From W0P28-013 sp963659365 (GTDB lineage: Bacteria > Bacteroidota > Bacteroidia > Bacteroidales > Paludibacteraceae), in contig CAVKTI010000008.1 in NCBI GenBank assembly GCA_963659365.1, positions 1 to 54,323 of the forward strand: a stretch of 54,323 nucleotides of DNA, given 5' to 3'. Below, one piece after another: positions 25,958-34,358 of the stretch. The notes beneath the pieces are model-generated. The model searched no databases. It had not been told where the DNA came from and saw only the letters and a list, made by a program, of their open reading frames with translations. Positions within the stretch are counted from its first letter, which is position 1. The number at the start of each line of letters is the position of its first letter. Position numbers and translations under genes: made by a program.

Positions 25958-26290
25958 ATGATGTTGTATATTCCTAAAAATTTCACATTTCGTGAAAAAC
26001 AAGCAATACTTGCAATGTTATGGTTAACCGCTGGAGTTGATGGTAGAATAGGAAATCGCGAAGGTCTATTTTTCTTTAGAGTCGCACATGCTTTTAATGT
26101 GTCCTACGAAGAAGAGAAAAAAGCACAATCGGTTTTTCAAGATAGTAATTGGAAAGCCGCCATGCAATTAGCATACTTAAATATATCACCAGAACACAAG
26201 GCTGATGCAAGATCTATTCTAAGACATATGGTTGAGATAGATGAAAATCCAGCTAAACTACAAATATATGGTTATTTACATCTCAATTAA
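25958..26290 (+). CDS. Second, divergent TerB-like small protein
   Basis: 110 residues from ATG 25958 (MMLYIPKNFTFREKQAIL). The segment ILAMLWLTAGVDGRIGNREGL resembles the TerB-like A..D-G.I..E turn, and the rest is helical (SILRHMVEIDENPAKL). The open frame extends to TTG 25925, but ATG 25958 is better placed, 33 bases after the previous stop. It probably works with the preceding TerB-like protein. It is not a tandem copy: similarity is limited to the turn. Confidence 0.65.
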   Translation: MMLYIPKNFTFREKQAILAMLWLTAGVDGRIGNREGLFFFRVAHAFNVSYEEEKKAQSVFQDSNWKAAMQLAYLNISPEHKADARSILRHMVEIDENPAKLQIYGYLHLN

Positions 26291-26301
26291 GAATTTGTAT
26301 T

Positions 26302-26646
26302 ATGGGACTTTTTAGAGCAATTCATGACACTGTTGTTGCGGCGGACTTGTTCAAGGCTGCAAATACAATCAACGATTATCAAAGATCAATTATGCGGATA
26401 ACCAATAGATATGCGAATAATGTTCGCACAATTGATTATTCTGATAAAATGTTAATAAGAGGCTATCTCAATTCTATTGAAGATAAAGCCAAATATATGC
26501 AAACGCGTATGCAAGATATTGCGTCTTATAATCTGTTTAAAACTGTGGTTCCATGTTTAGATGGACATATGACTGCAGTACCGGGCTATGTAATGGCAAC
26601 ACTAGTAATAGTTCAAAACATACGCCAAGAGCTTAATATCCTTTGA
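26302..26646 (+). CDS. Unrecognised small helical protein
   Basis: 114 residues (MGLFRAIHDTVVAADLFKAA). Mostly helical, with a hydrophobic C-terminal stretch (VPGYVMATLVIVQNI) that is not a clear membrane span. I do not recognise a family. It starts 11 bases after the second TerB-like gene, on the same strand and with the same AT-rich composition, so it is the third gene of that set. A bidirectional hairpin follows at 26659-26693. Confidence 0.65.
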   Translation: MGLFRAIHDTVVAADLFKAANTINDYQRSIMRITNRYANNVRTIDYSDKMLIRGYLNSIEDKAKYMQTRMQDIASYNLFKTVVPCLDGHMTAVPGYVMATLVIVQNIRQELNIL

Positions 26647-26658
26647 TTTATAGTTCAA

Positions 26659-26693
26659 CAAAAAGGCGACTTGGCAAACGCCATGCCACCTTT
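26659..26693. terminator. Hairpin between the TerB-like set and a gene remnant
   Basis: On the minus strand AAAGGTGGCA, then TGGC-GTTT-GCCA, then GTCGCCTTTTT: a stacked hairpin ending in a T run. It would end leftward transcription after the remnant at 26726-26804 and could also serve the rightward small genes. Confidence 0.55.
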
Positions 26694-26725
26694 CAATTAC
26701 ACACTACAAACTACATGTTGTTACA

Positions 26726-26804
26726 TCACTTCTCGAGGTCAACATTTTGGGCATCGCCGTTGTTGTAGCTTGAGTCGGAAGCACCGTTCGCCAAGTATGT
26801 AAGT
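26726..26804 (-). pseudogene. Short C-terminal gene remnant
   Basis: The minus strand reads TYLANGASDSSYNNGDAQNV then DLEK and TGA, in GC-rich host-like codons. It is cut at its 5' side by the ttgataattgacaattg spacer word and followed by a terminator-like hairpin (26659-26693). It looks like the last 25 codons of a lost or truncated gene. No family recognised. Confidence 0.45.
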
Positions 26805-26830
26805 AATTGACAATTGATAATTGACAATGT

Positions 26831-26855
26831 AGAGCCGTCACAGTGTGGCGGCTCT
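26831..26855 (-). terminator. Long hairpin downstream of glyA
   Basis: AGAGCCGTCACA-G-TGTGGCGGCTCT, 11 of 12 pairs matching. It lies 45 bases beyond the glyA stop on its 3' side, next to a family B palindrome at 26868-26890. Confidence 0.55.
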
Positions 26856-26867
26856 GTTGATCATTTC

Positions 26868-26890
26868 GGACGCAATCGGTGTGTCCCTAC
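26868..26890. repeat. Family B palindrome (GGACGCA..TGCGTCC), variant
   Basis: GGACGCAATCGGTGTGTCCC followed by TAC. Other copies are at 48016-48039, 49077-49100, 50550-50573 and 54118-54140, a divergent one is at 24825-24849, and a partial one at 54-65. Confidence 0.8.
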
Positions 26891-26900
26891 TCTCACTGAA

Positions 26901-28181
26901 TCACCACGCGAACAGTGGTCGGTTGGCTATGAGGGCGTTTACTTCGGTGCGGACGGCGGTGCGTGTGTGTTCGTCGTCGGGGGCGCAGAGTACACGGTCG
27001 ATGAGGGCGACTATCAGCGGCATTTCATCCTCTTTCAGACCGCGCGTGGTGATGGCTGGCGTGCCAAAACGCAGTCCCGATGTTTGGAATGGCGAGCGCG
27101 TGTCGAACGGCACCATGTTTTTGTTCGTGGTAATATCGGCGGCCACCAAGGCTTTTTCAGCCATTTTGCCCGTCAATTCGGGAAATTTTGTGCGCAAATC
27201 GACCAACATCGAGTGGTTGTCGGTGCCGCCCGAAATGATTTTGTAACCGCGGTCGATAAACGCCTGCGCCATTGCGGCGGCATTGCGCTGCACCTGCTGT
27301 TGGTAGATCTTGAACTCGGGCTGCAACGCCTCGCCAAAAGCCACCGCCTTGGCTGCAATGACATGCTCCAGCGGACCGCCTTGCACGCCCGGAAAAACGG
27401 CAGAATCGAGCAGTGCCGACATCATTTTCACCTCGCCTTTGGGCGTGGTTTTGCCCCACGGATTCGGAAAATCTTCGCCCATCATGACGACACCGCCACG
27501 CGGACCACGCAGCGTTTTGTGCGTTGTGGAAGTTACGATGTGCGCATATTTCACAGGATTTTCGAGCAATCCAGCGGCAATAAGTCCAGCAGGGTGCGCC
27601 ATATCGACCATGAAAATTGCGCCGATTTCGTCGGCCACGCGACGGATGCGCGCATAGTCCCAATCGCGGCTGTAGGCCGATGCACCAGCGATAATCAGTT
27701 TCGGGCGTTCGGCGCGCGCAATGCGCTCCAACTGGTCGTAATCGACACGACCGTCGGACTCTTTCACATTGTATTCGAGCGCGTGAAACATCAGTCCCGA
27801 GAAATTGACAGGCGAGCCGTGCGACAGATGACCGCCGTGCGCAAGATTCAGCCCGAGGAACTTGTCGCCGTGGTTGAGGCACGCCATGAAAACGGCCATG
27901 TTGGCCTGTGCGCCCGAATGCGGCTGCACATTGGCCCACGCTGCGCCAAAAAGTTGTTTCAGGCGGTCGATAGCGAGTTGTTCCGCCTCATCGACCACCT
28001 CGCATCCGCCATAGTAGCGGCGACCGGGATAGCCTTCGGCGTATTTGTTGGTAAGAACGGAGCCCATGGCACGCAGCACTTGGTCGCTCACAAAATTTTC
28101 TGACGCAATCAGTTCGATGCCCTTCAGTTGGCGTTCGCGTTCGCGTTCGATGATGTCGAAAATGGCGTTGTCGGGTTTCAT
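26901..28181 (-). CDS. glyA: Serine hydroxymethyltransferase
   Basis: 426 residues. A PLP enzyme interconverting serine plus tetrahydrofolate with glycine plus methylene-tetrahydrofolate; folD and folA, which use its product, are also in the window. Visible are ELIASENFVSDQVLRAMGSV, the GEGYPGRRYYGG-like segment (here AEGYPGRRYYGGCEVVD) and the PLP-lysine region VTSTTHKTLRGPRGGV. The start is ATG 28181 (MKPDNAIFDIIERE); the open frame upstream consists of spacer repeats. Length is standard. Confidence 0.96.
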   Translation of the reverse strand: MKPDNAIFDIIERERERQLKGIELIASENFVSDQVLRAMGSVLTNKYAEGYPGRRYYGGCEVVDEAEQLAIDRLKQLFGAAWANVQPHSGAQANMAVFMACLNHGDKFLGLNLAHGGHLSHGSPVNFSGLMFHALEYNVKESDGRVDYDQLERIARAERPKLIIAGASAYSRDWDYARIRRVADEIGAIFMVDMAHPAGLIAAGLLENPVKYAHIVTSTTHKTLRGPRGGVVMMGEDFPNPWGKTTPKGEVKMMSALLDSAVFPGVQGGPLEHVIAAKAVAFGEALQPEFKIYQQQVQRNAAAMAQAFIDRGYKIISGGTDNHSMLVDLRTKFPELTGKMAEKALVAADITTNKNMVPFDTRSPFQTSGLRFGTPAITTRGLKEDEMPLIVALIDRVLCAPDDEHTRTAVRTEVNALIANRPLFAW

Positions 28182-28210
28182 ATCTAAAATTGTTTTTAAG
28201 TTTCTATGTT

Positions 28211-28233
28211 TTTCGCGCTGCGCGCTGTTTCGT
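28211..28233. repeat. Family D dispersed palindrome
   Basis: TTTCGCGCTGCGCGCTGTTT in the 5' region of glyA, followed by gttgattggttgattggtcg and gttgaagcgttgaagcg words up to the dapF 3' end. Confidence 0.7.
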
Positions 28234-28400
28234 ATGTTGGGTTGATTGGTTGATTGGTCGTTGAAAAGTTGATGAGTTGAAAAGTTAAAAGTTTTTGTTG
28301 AAGCGTTGAAGCGTTGAACTGTTGATTTGTGGATTTGGTTATTTGGCAAATCGTCTATATTCTATGTTCTATACTCTAAAAACTGCTCACTTCTCACTAC

Positions 28401-29249
28401 TCACTTCTCACTAAAAAATTCAATTTCTCCTTCGAAAACGAGTGTGGCAGTGCCAGTGAGATAGACATGATTGTCGTCGTGCCACGCCACTTGCAGGTCG
28501 CCGCCGAGCAACGACACTGCCACTTCGCGCCCCGTTTTGCGGTTCTGCACGGCCGCCACCACGGCTGCGCAAGCACCTGTGCCACAGGCCATTGTCTCGC
28601 CAGCACCGCGCTCCCACACACGCATACGCAGGTGCGACTGGTCGATAACCTGCACAAACTCCACATTGGTGCGCTGTGGGAAAAGTTCGCTGTATTCGAT
28701 GGCTGCGCCGCGCCGTGCCAAATCGAGATTGGCAATGTCGGCACTGAAAATGACCGTGTGCGGATTGCCCATCGACACGCAAGTGATGTCGTACACATCG
28801 TCGGCAATGAAAACCTGCGTATCGACAATGCGCTGCTGCGGCAAATCGACAGGAATGCGCGCCGCCTCCAAAATCGGTTCGCCCATATCGACCGTAACGC
28901 GCTCTACTCGGCCGTTTTCGACAAAAAGTGTGAGCGTGCGCACGCCCGCTTTCGTTTCGAGCGTGAGCTGCGTTTTGTCAGTCAGACCAAAATCGTACAC
29001 ATACTTGCCGATGCAACGCGCCGCATTGCCGCACATTTCGGCTTCGGAACCGTCGGCATTGAACATACGCATACGAAAATCGCAAGTTGCAGAAGGCAAA
29101 ATCAGCACCAAGCCATCGGAGCCGATGCCCTTGTGGCGGTCGCTCCAGAGGCGCGCCAACTGTTCAGGATTTTCGAGCGTACGCGCCAAACAATCGACAT
29201 AAATATAGTCGTTGCCGATGCCGTGCATTTTTGCAAAAGGGATTTTCAT
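28401..29249 (-). CDS. dapF: Diaminopimelate epimerase
   Basis: 282 residues. It converts LL- to meso-diaminopimelate for lysine and peptidoglycan. The two catalytic cysteines are seen in MCGNAARCIGKY and MACGTGACAAVVA, one per pseudo-symmetric half. The N-terminal substrate segment KMHGIGNDYIYVD is intact. The final residues FFSEK and the stop are encoded by an AGTGAGAAGTGA spacer word. The gene stands alone, with its 5' end in a spacer holding two family D words. Confidence 0.96.
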   Translation of the reverse strand: MKIPFAKMHGIGNDYIYVDCLARTLENPEQLARLWSDRHKGIGSDGLVLILPSATCDFRMRMFNADGSEAEMCGNAARCIGKYVYDFGLTDKTQLTLETKAGVRTLTLFVENGRVERVTVDMGEPILEAARIPVDLPQQRIVDTQVFIADDVYDITCVSMGNPHTVIFSADIANLDLARRGAAIEYSELFPQRTNVEFVQVIDQSHLRMRVWERGAGETMACGTGACAAVVAAVQNRKTGREVAVSLLGGDLQVAWHDDNHVYLTGTATLVFEGEIEFFSEK

Positions 29250-29305
29250 ACGGAACTGATGTTTTGTTTCTGATTGCGCTGCGTGCTGTTTCGTATAGTT
29301 TCTAT

Positions 29306-29330
29306 GTTTCTCGCGCTGCGCGCTGTTTCT
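29306..29330. repeat. Family D dispersed palindrome
   Basis: GTTTCTCGCGCTGCGCGC then TGTTTC, the cleanest copy of the family; a degenerate copy lies about 35 bases before it. Confidence 0.75.
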
Positions 29331-29384
29331 GTGTTTATTTGGCTAATCCAACAATTTGAAATTTGAAATCTGAAATTTTGAATT

Positions 29385-29497
29385 TGCGGCTCTGCCGCAG
29401 CGTTCAACGAGCAAAGGGGAGAAGAAGCGTTGTAAGCGGCTTCCTTTCCCCGAATGTGTGGCTATGTGTAGCCGCTCTTTGTAGCGTGGCAACGCCC
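29385..29497 (-). terminator. Cluster of hairpins downstream of the DUF1573 gene
   Basis: Family C hairpin TGCGGC-TCT-GCCGCA (29385-29399). A larger stem follows with GGGGAGAAGAAGC and GCTTCCTTTCCCC arms (29416-29451, 11 of 13 pairs), then GGCTA-TGTG-TAGCC (about 29460-29473). One or more probably ends leftward transcription. Confidence 0.55.
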
Positions 29498-29902
29498 TTA
29501 TTCGGCAGGTTGCTCTACTGGTTTCGGCGTTACTTGGCCTTTGATGTAAAGGATTTCGGTGTAATCCTCGGTGCCATTGCTAAGCACAACCGTAATCGAT
29601 TTTGTGAACGAGCCGGGGCGCGTCGAAGCGACATATTTCACTTTGATTTCGCCAGTGGCGTTCGGTGCAACAGGCTCGTGGCTGTAACTTGGTGTGGTGC
29701 AGCCGCACGAGGTTCTTACGCTCTTTATCGTGATGGGCGAAGCGTATTGGTTTACAAATGTGAAGGTGGTGTATATGTCGCCGTCTTCTTGTTTCACTGT
29801 GCCGAAATCGTGCGTGCGCTCGTTAAATTCGACGATTTTGTTCTCTTGCGCCGTGGCCGCTATGGCTACGAACAGCATTGCGAATAGTGCAATTTTTTTC
29901 AT
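29498..29902 (-). CDS. DUF1573 domain periplasmic protein
   Basis: 134 residues. A signal peptide (MKKIALFAMLFVAIAATAQ) precedes a single Ig-like DUF1573 domain: NERTHDFGTVKQEDGDIYTTF, FVNQYASPITIKSVRTSCGCTTP and GSFTKSITVVLSNG. The CGCT motif is the family hallmark. Such proteins are abundant in Bacteroidetes; the role is unknown. It is a single gene with a minus-strand TAATTTTGC promoter 51 bases upstream and a hairpin cluster downstream. Confidence 0.88.
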   Translation of the reverse strand: MKKIALFAMLFVAIAATAQENKIVEFNERTHDFGTVKQEDGDIYTTFTFVNQYASPITIKSVRTSCGCTTPSYSHEPVAPNATGEIKVKYVASTRPGSFTKSITVVLSNGTEDYTEILYIKGQVTPKPVEQPAE

Positions 29903-29952
29903 GATGATGATTTTTTATGATTGTGAACTATTTTTATGCTCTCTTAACGATT

Positions 29953-29961
29953 GCAAAATTA
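29953..29961 (-). promoter_or_regulatory. Bacteroidetes -7 element for the DUF1573 gene
   Basis: Minus strand TAATTTTGC, 51 bases upstream of the ATG at 29902. Confidence 0.5.
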
Positions 29962-29996
29962 CTCTTTTTTCGGTTACGATGTTCCAATTTGTGCTT

Positions 29997-31010
29997 TTAT
30001 TTTTTCAACGGCAAATTTCGTGCCATTTTCACGCGTTTGACATAGTATTGCCACAAAATGGAGCCGTGGAACAGCCCTTCTGGCTCGGGAACGACGGTTA
30101 GGCGCAGATTTTGTTGGCGGTCGGCGGCAAAGTCGCGGCGCATACGGCGACTGTGGCGCATGGCACGCAACACAGCGGCGGCGTTTTTCGTTTTCCCTTG
30201 CAACAACAGATGAGCCGCAGCGGCAAGGTCGAGCCAAAAGCGGGCGCACAAAATCCGTTTGGCAGCGGGTGCATTTTTGTAGATCATCAGGGCATTGTTG
30301 CGGAAATTGAGATAGGTTTTCAGCGGACTCTCTTTGTCCAAAGTCTTTGCGCCGATGTGATAGACCACGCTTTGTGGCACGCACGCAATGCGGTAGCCGC
30401 GCGCATTCAGCCGCCAACAGAGGTCGATCTCCTCCATGTGGGCAAAAAATCGGCTATCGAGCCCACCCACTTCGCGAAATTTGTCGGCACGAATGCAGAG
30501 GCACGCGCCTGTCGCCCAAAAAATGTTGGCGATGGCATCGTATTGACCGTGGTCGGTTTCGACGAAGTTCAGTATACGGCCGCGACAAAAGGGGTAGCCC
30601 AAGCGGTCGATGTAGCCGCCACATGCGCCAGCGTATTCGAACTGCGAGCGGTGCATGTAACTCAACAATTTCGGTTGGCACGCCGCTGCATCGGGATTTT
30701 CGTCGAGAAAAAGCGTGAGCGGCAGCAGCCAATTTTCGGTTACCTCCACATCGCTATTGAGCAGCACAAAATAGTCGGCATCGAGTTGTGCCAAGGCGCG
30801 GTTGTAGCCCTCGGCAAAGCCAAAATTTTCGGACAGTTCCACCAAGCGCACTTGCGGAAAATCGCGTTTGAGCAGCGCCAGCGATCCATCGGTCGAGGCG
30901 TTGTCGGCCACAACCACTTCGGCTTGCGGCGAATAGGCGACCACCTTCGGCAGCAGTTCGCGCAAGAGCGATTCGCCGTTGTAGTTCAATATCACAACAC
31001 TGGTTTTCAT
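29997..31010 (-). CDS. Family 2 glycosyltransferase
   Basis: 337 residues with a GT-A fold. The start MKTSVVILNYNGESLLRELL is followed by VVADNASTDGSLALL (nucleotide-binding Asp), FVLLNSDVEVTENWL (DxD-like NSDVEV) and GLDSRFFAHMEEIDLCWRLN (the ED-x-D-L/C-x-R motif). This is the rhamnosyl/GlcNAc-transferase-like group of GT2. ATG 31010 overlaps the stop of the upstream acyltransferase gene (ATGA), so the two are translationally coupled. That suggests a role in lipopolysaccharide or another envelope glycolipid. Confidence 0.9.
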   Translation of the reverse strand: MKTSVVILNYNGESLLRELLPKVVAYSPQAEVVVADNASTDGSLALLKRDFPQVRLVELSENFGFAEGYNRALAQLDADYFVLLNSDVEVTENWLLPLTLFLDENPDAAACQPKLLSYMHRSQFEYAGACGGYIDRLGYPFCRGRILNFVETDHGQYDAIANIFWATGACLCIRADKFREVGGLDSRFFAHMEEIDLCWRLNARGYRIACVPQSVVYHIGAKTLDKESPLKTYLNFRNNALMIYKNAPAAKRILCARFWLDLAAAAHLLLQGKTKNAAAVLRAMRHSRRMRRDFAADRQQNLRLTVVPEPEGLFHGSILWQYYVKRVKMARNLPLKK

Positions 31011-31891
31011 GCTTGCGGCGGGCGTTGGTGTTTCCAGCGTTTGTGCGACCAAAGCCAGTAGGCAGGATCGGCCAAAATGTTCTGCTCCATGCGGCGTGCA
31101 TAGGCTTCGACCAAAGTGTTTGGTGCGGTATCTTTGGGCTGGTCGCAAAGCGGTTCAAGACGGCAAACATAGCGGCCACGCCCCGTGCGGCGCACATCGA
31201 GAAAAGCGACTGGCGCATTGTGTTTTCGTGCGATATTTTCCCAACCCGTGATGAATGGCGTATCTTGATTCAGAAAAGTGGTCCAATAATGGGCGTTGGC
31301 GAGCGATGGCGTTTGGTCGGCGATGAACGCAATGACAAACGGTCGCCCCATCTGTTTCAGTTCCACAATGCCACGCAGCACCTGTTTGCGCGAGTAGCAA
31401 TGTGTGCCGTAGCGCGACCGCAGAATGATGTAGAATTTGTCCACGGCGCGGTTGTGGAGCGTTTTGTAGAGCGTCGCCACATTGAGCAGGCGCAGGTGCA
31501 GCGGCAGCGAGCAGACCCATTCCCAGTTGCCATAATGGCCGAAAACAGCATACACATTGCGGCCTTGGAGGGCGTAATTTTCGAGCAGTTCGGTATTTTC
31601 GAACCGAATATGCTTCGAGATTTCGCGTTCGGACATGTGCAACATACGCAACGCCTCGAACAGGCTGTCGCACAGGTAGCGGTAGAAGCGGCGTTCGATG
31701 GCGCGGCGTTCGTGTTCGCTCTTATCGGGAAGCGCGCGGCGCAGGTTTTGGCGCGTAACCTTCACACGATAGCGGCACACGCGATAGACAAGCAGATAGG
31801 CAATATCCGAAAAGAGATAAAGCACGCGCAGTGGCAGCAAAGCCAGCGTCCAAAGGGCGGCGTAGAGTATGCCAAATCCGATTTTTCCCAT
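31007..31891 (-). CDS. Lipid A biosynthesis (lauroyl/myristoyl) acyltransferase-like protein
   Basis: 294 residues. An N-terminal membrane segment (about 5-30, GILYAALWTLALLPLRVLYLF) leads to the LpxL/HtrB core. The catalytic HX4(D/E) motif is seen as FGHYGNWEW near residue 118, and ADQTPSLANAHYWTTFLNQ is the second conserved block. It acylates lipid A precursors at the inner membrane. It is the middle gene of a three-gene overlapping operon: its ATG (31889-31891) shares one base with the TGA of the upstream gene, and its stop overlaps the GT2 start. Confidence 0.9.
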   Translation of the reverse strand: MGKIGFGILYAALWTLALLPLRVLYLFSDIAYLLVYRVCRYRVKVTRQNLRRALPDKSEHERRAIERRFYRYLCDSLFEALRMLHMSEREISKHIRFENTELLENYALQGRNVYAVFGHYGNWEWVCSLPLHLRLLNVATLYKTLHNRAVDKFYIILRSRYGTHCYSRKQVLRGIVELKQMGRPFVIAFIADQTPSLANAHYWTTFLNQDTPFITGWENIARKHNAPVAFLDVRRTGRGRYVCRLEPLCDQPKDTAPNTLVEAYARRMEQNILADPAYWLWSHKRWKHQRPPQA

Positions 31892-32211
31892 CACTCTTCG
31901 GTGTAAATGCCGATTTTTTTGCCGTATTCGAACTCGCCGTCGAGGATTTCCTGCATCTCCTCTTCGGTAAGGTGCGACACACGCTCTTTGCGCATCATGC
32001 TCCAAATGTAGTTGTGCATATCGTCCTCGGCGATGGCGGCATCGCTGTCGTCGCTGTCGTCGAACAGATTGTTCTTGTCGTAGTAGTCGCAAATGAGGTC
32101 GAGCACATATTGCACATCGTTGTCGCTGATTTTTGCGCGCATTTCGGGCGCAAGTCGGTTCAAAATGAAGCGAATAGCCTCGCTGTCGTCGAAATCAAAA
32201 GGTTCTTCCAT
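31891..32211 (-). CDS. Small acidic protein of unknown function
   Basis: 106 residues, strongly acidic (DDSDDSDAAIAEDDMHNYIW in the middle), predicted helical, with no signal peptide. I do not recognise a named domain. It is the first gene of the operon with the lipid A acyltransferase and GT2 gene, joined by a TGATG overlap. Its 5' spacer is made of gtgtaaagtgtgtaaag words. Confidence 0.75.
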   Translation of the reverse strand: MEEPFDFDDSEAIRFILNRLAPEMRAKISDNDVQYVLDLICDYYDKNNLFDDSDDSDAAIAEDDMHNYIWSMMRKERVSHLTEEEMQEILDGEFEYGKKIGIYTEE

Positions 32212-32299
32212 AGTAGTGTGAAAGTTTGAAAGTGTGAAAGTGTATAAAGTTAAAAGTGTGTAAAGTGTGTAAAGTGTGTAAAGTGGTTTCTGGTTTCTA

Positions 32300-32332
32300 G
32301 TTTCTCAAAATTGCTACCGCAATTTTTGTTTC
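32300..32332. repeat. Family A dispersed palindrome
   Basis: GTTTCTCAAAATTGC-TACC-GCAATTTTTGTTT in the spacer between dnaX and the small acidic protein gene. Confidence 0.85.
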
Positions 32333-32485
32333 TATGTTTTTCTACGAAGATTTTTTTCTCCGCTCGGCATTGTCCAAACTCGTTTGGCATTGCGCTCGCT
32401 TGTCGAAAAAATTCTATGTTTATTTGGCAAATCCAACAATTTGAAATTTGAAATTTGAAATTCTGAAATTCTGAAATTCTGAAAT

Positions 32486-32500
32486 TGCGGCTCTGCCGCA
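32486..32500 (-). repeat. Family C hairpin touching the dnaX stop codon
   Basis: TGCGGC-TCT-GCCGCA lies immediately next to the dnaX TGA (32501-32503), with GAAATTCTGAAATT words beyond. Confidence 0.85.
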
Positions 32501-34207
32501 TCATAGTTCCAGTCCGAGTTGTTGTGTTAGGGTGTTGAAGTCGGCGTTTTTTTGGCGCATTTGGGCAAATTTTTCTTCGGGCGTGAAAGCCATCTCTTTG
32601 GCCGACGAGTCGTCGATGCGCACTTCGAAATCGACAAAATCGTTGTGCAGTTGCGCACGCAAGTGTGCCAAAATCTGCTGGCGATATTTCTCTAAATCCT
32701 TCTGTTGCAGCGAGTTGAACACCACGATTTGGTATTTTTCGGGTTGCAGCATACGCGGCAAAAAGTTGATTATGGTGTTGGCGGCGTGCGCATCGTCGTG
32801 GAGTGCGGCAGCGCAACTGCGCCATGCGGCGGCGAACTGCGTTTCGTCGAACGGTTCGCGCTGTGCGGCGGGCTGCTCCGACTTGGTTTCGGTCGCCACG
32901 GCAGCGGCTTGTGGCTGCGTTTTTGGTGTTCCCGACAGCGACAGACTGGCAGGCATTTTGCGCAGTGGCGCAGGTTGCGGTTGCGGTGCAGATTGCACTG
33001 GCTGCGGCTGCGCTTGCGGTTGCGCTGGTTGCTGCGGTTGCGCTGGTTGTTGCGGTTGCGCCACCGCCAACGGCTTGATTTCCGCCTCCTTGGGCGACTC
33101 GGCAACAGGCTGTGCGCCAGTCAGTTGGCAAAGTTTGATGAGCAATAATTCCACCGACAAGCGTTTATTTCGGCTTTGGCGATAGTTCAAATCGCACTCG
33201 TTGGCAAGGTCGATGGCCTTGTAGAGAAACGGCACGGGCGCGCGTTTGGCCTGCTCCACATATTGGTCGGCGATGGAAGCCCCAACTTCGAGCAGCGACT
33301 TGGTGGCCTCGTCGCGACTGACGAGCAAATCGCGGAAATGCGCCGCCAGACCCGTAACAAAGTGCTGTGCCTCGAATCCTTTGCGCAAAATTTCGTCGAA
33401 AGTGAGCAGCGTGTCGGCCACGCGCCCCGCCAGAAAATCATCGACCAAACGAAAATAGTAGTCGTAGTCGAGCACATTCAGATTTTCGATAACACCCTTA
33501 TAAGTGATGTTGCCGCCACAAAAACTGACCACTTGGTCGAAAATGGAGAGTGCGTCGCGCATGGCACCATCGGCCTTTTGCGCAATCACATTCAACGCCT
33601 CTGGCTCTGCCGCAACGCCCTCGTTTTGAGCCACATACTGCAAATGGCTGACCACATCTGGTACGCCAATTCGGCTAAAATCGTAGATTTGGCAGCGCGA
33701 CAAAATCGTTGGAATAATTTTGTGCTTTTCGGTGGTGGCGAGAATGAAAATAGCGTGTGCTGGCGGCTCTTCGAGCGTTTTCAGAAAGGCGTTGAACGCA
33801 GCCGCCGAGAGCATGTGCACCTCGTCGATGATATAGACGCTGTAACGCCCGATTTGCGGCGGAATGCGCACCTGATCGACCAGCGAGCGAATGTCGTCCA
33901 CCGAATTGTTCGAGGCAGCATCGAGTTCGTGTATGTTGAACGAGCGTTGTTCATTGAATCCGCGGCACGATTCGCACTCGTTGCAGGCTTCGCCGTCGGC
34001 GGTTGGGTGCGCGCAGTTGATAGTTTTGGCAAAAATGCGTGCGCAAGTGGTTTTGCCCACGCCACGCGGACCGCAAAAGAGGTAGGCGTGCGCCAAATGG
34101 TTGGTAGCGATGGCATTTTTGAGCGTCGTGGTGAGTGCCTCCTGCCCTACTACCGACTTGAATGTTGCGGGACGATATTTGCGCGCCGATACGATGTACT
34201 GTTCCAT
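32501..34207 (-). CDS. dnaX: DNA polymerase III subunits gamma/tau
   Basis: 568 residues. Clamp-loader ATPase of the replicase. N-terminal AAA+ module: Walker A CGPRGVGKTTCARIF near residue 45, the zinc-binding Cys residues in CAHPTADGEACNECESC, Walker B VYIIDEVHMLS and the SRC motif LSRCQIYDF. Domain III follows. A Gln/Pro/Ala-rich linker (PQQPAQPQQPAQPQAQPQPV) and a short C-terminal tau-like domain complete it. I see no clear A AAA AAG slippage site, so a separate gamma form is not predicted. A divergent promoter pair separates it from divIC. Confidence 0.95.
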   Translation of the reverse strand: MEQYIVSARKYRPATFKSVVGQEALTTTLKNAIATNHLAHAYLFCGPRGVGKTTCARIFAKTINCAHPTADGEACNECESCRGFNEQRSFNIHELDAASNNSVDDIRSLVDQVRIPPQIGRYSVYIIDEVHMLSAAAFNAFLKTLEEPPAHAIFILATTEKHKIIPTILSRCQIYDFSRIGVPDVVSHLQYVAQNEGVAAEPEALNVIAQKADGAMRDALSIFDQVVSFCGGNITYKGVIENLNVLDYDYYFRLVDDFLAGRVADTLLTFDEILRKGFEAQHFVTGLAAHFRDLLVSRDEATKSLLEVGASIADQYVEQAKRAPVPFLYKAIDLANECDLNYRQSRNKRLSVELLLIKLCQLTGAQPVAESPKEAEIKPLAVAQPQQPAQPQQPAQPQAQPQPVQSAPQPQPAPLRKMPASLSLSGTPKTQPQAAAVATETKSEQPAAQREPFDETQFAAAWRSCAAALHDDAHAANTIINFLPRMLQPEKYQIVVFNSLQQKDLEKYRQQILAHLRAQLHNDFVDFEVRIDDSSAKEMAFTPEEKFAQMRQKNADFNTLTQQLGLEL

Positions 34208-34232
34208 AAAATGGGTGTAATTATTCTATTCG

Positions 34233-34241
34233 GCAAAGGTA
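34233..34241 (-). promoter_or_regulatory. Bacteroidetes -7 element for dnaX
   Basis: Minus strand TACCTTTGC, 26 bases upstream of the dnaX ATG. Confidence 0.6.
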
Positions 34242-34325
34242 ATGAAAATTGCCGACAATGCGACAACAACTGCACAAACTTTTTTTTTCGGGACGAAACG
34301 CAATGCACACAATCATTTTTTTTCG

Positions 34326-34334
34326 TAACTTTGC
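34326..34334 (+). promoter_or_regulatory. Bacteroidetes -7 element for the divIC-like gene
   Basis: TAACTTTGC, 25 bases upstream of ATG 34359. It is divergent from the dnaX promoter, about 85 bases away. Confidence 0.65.
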
Positions 34335-34358
34335 ATTGAATATCGTGCTGTGCAAACC

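Noticed and set aside
26814..28103. 429-codon open frame on the plus strand
   Set aside because: Antisense to glyA and made of Arg/His-rich sequence without domain signatures.
32501..34207. Programmed frameshift in dnaX
   Set aside because: I looked for an A AAA AAG-type slippery run with a following stem between the ATPase and tau regions and did not find a convincing one.
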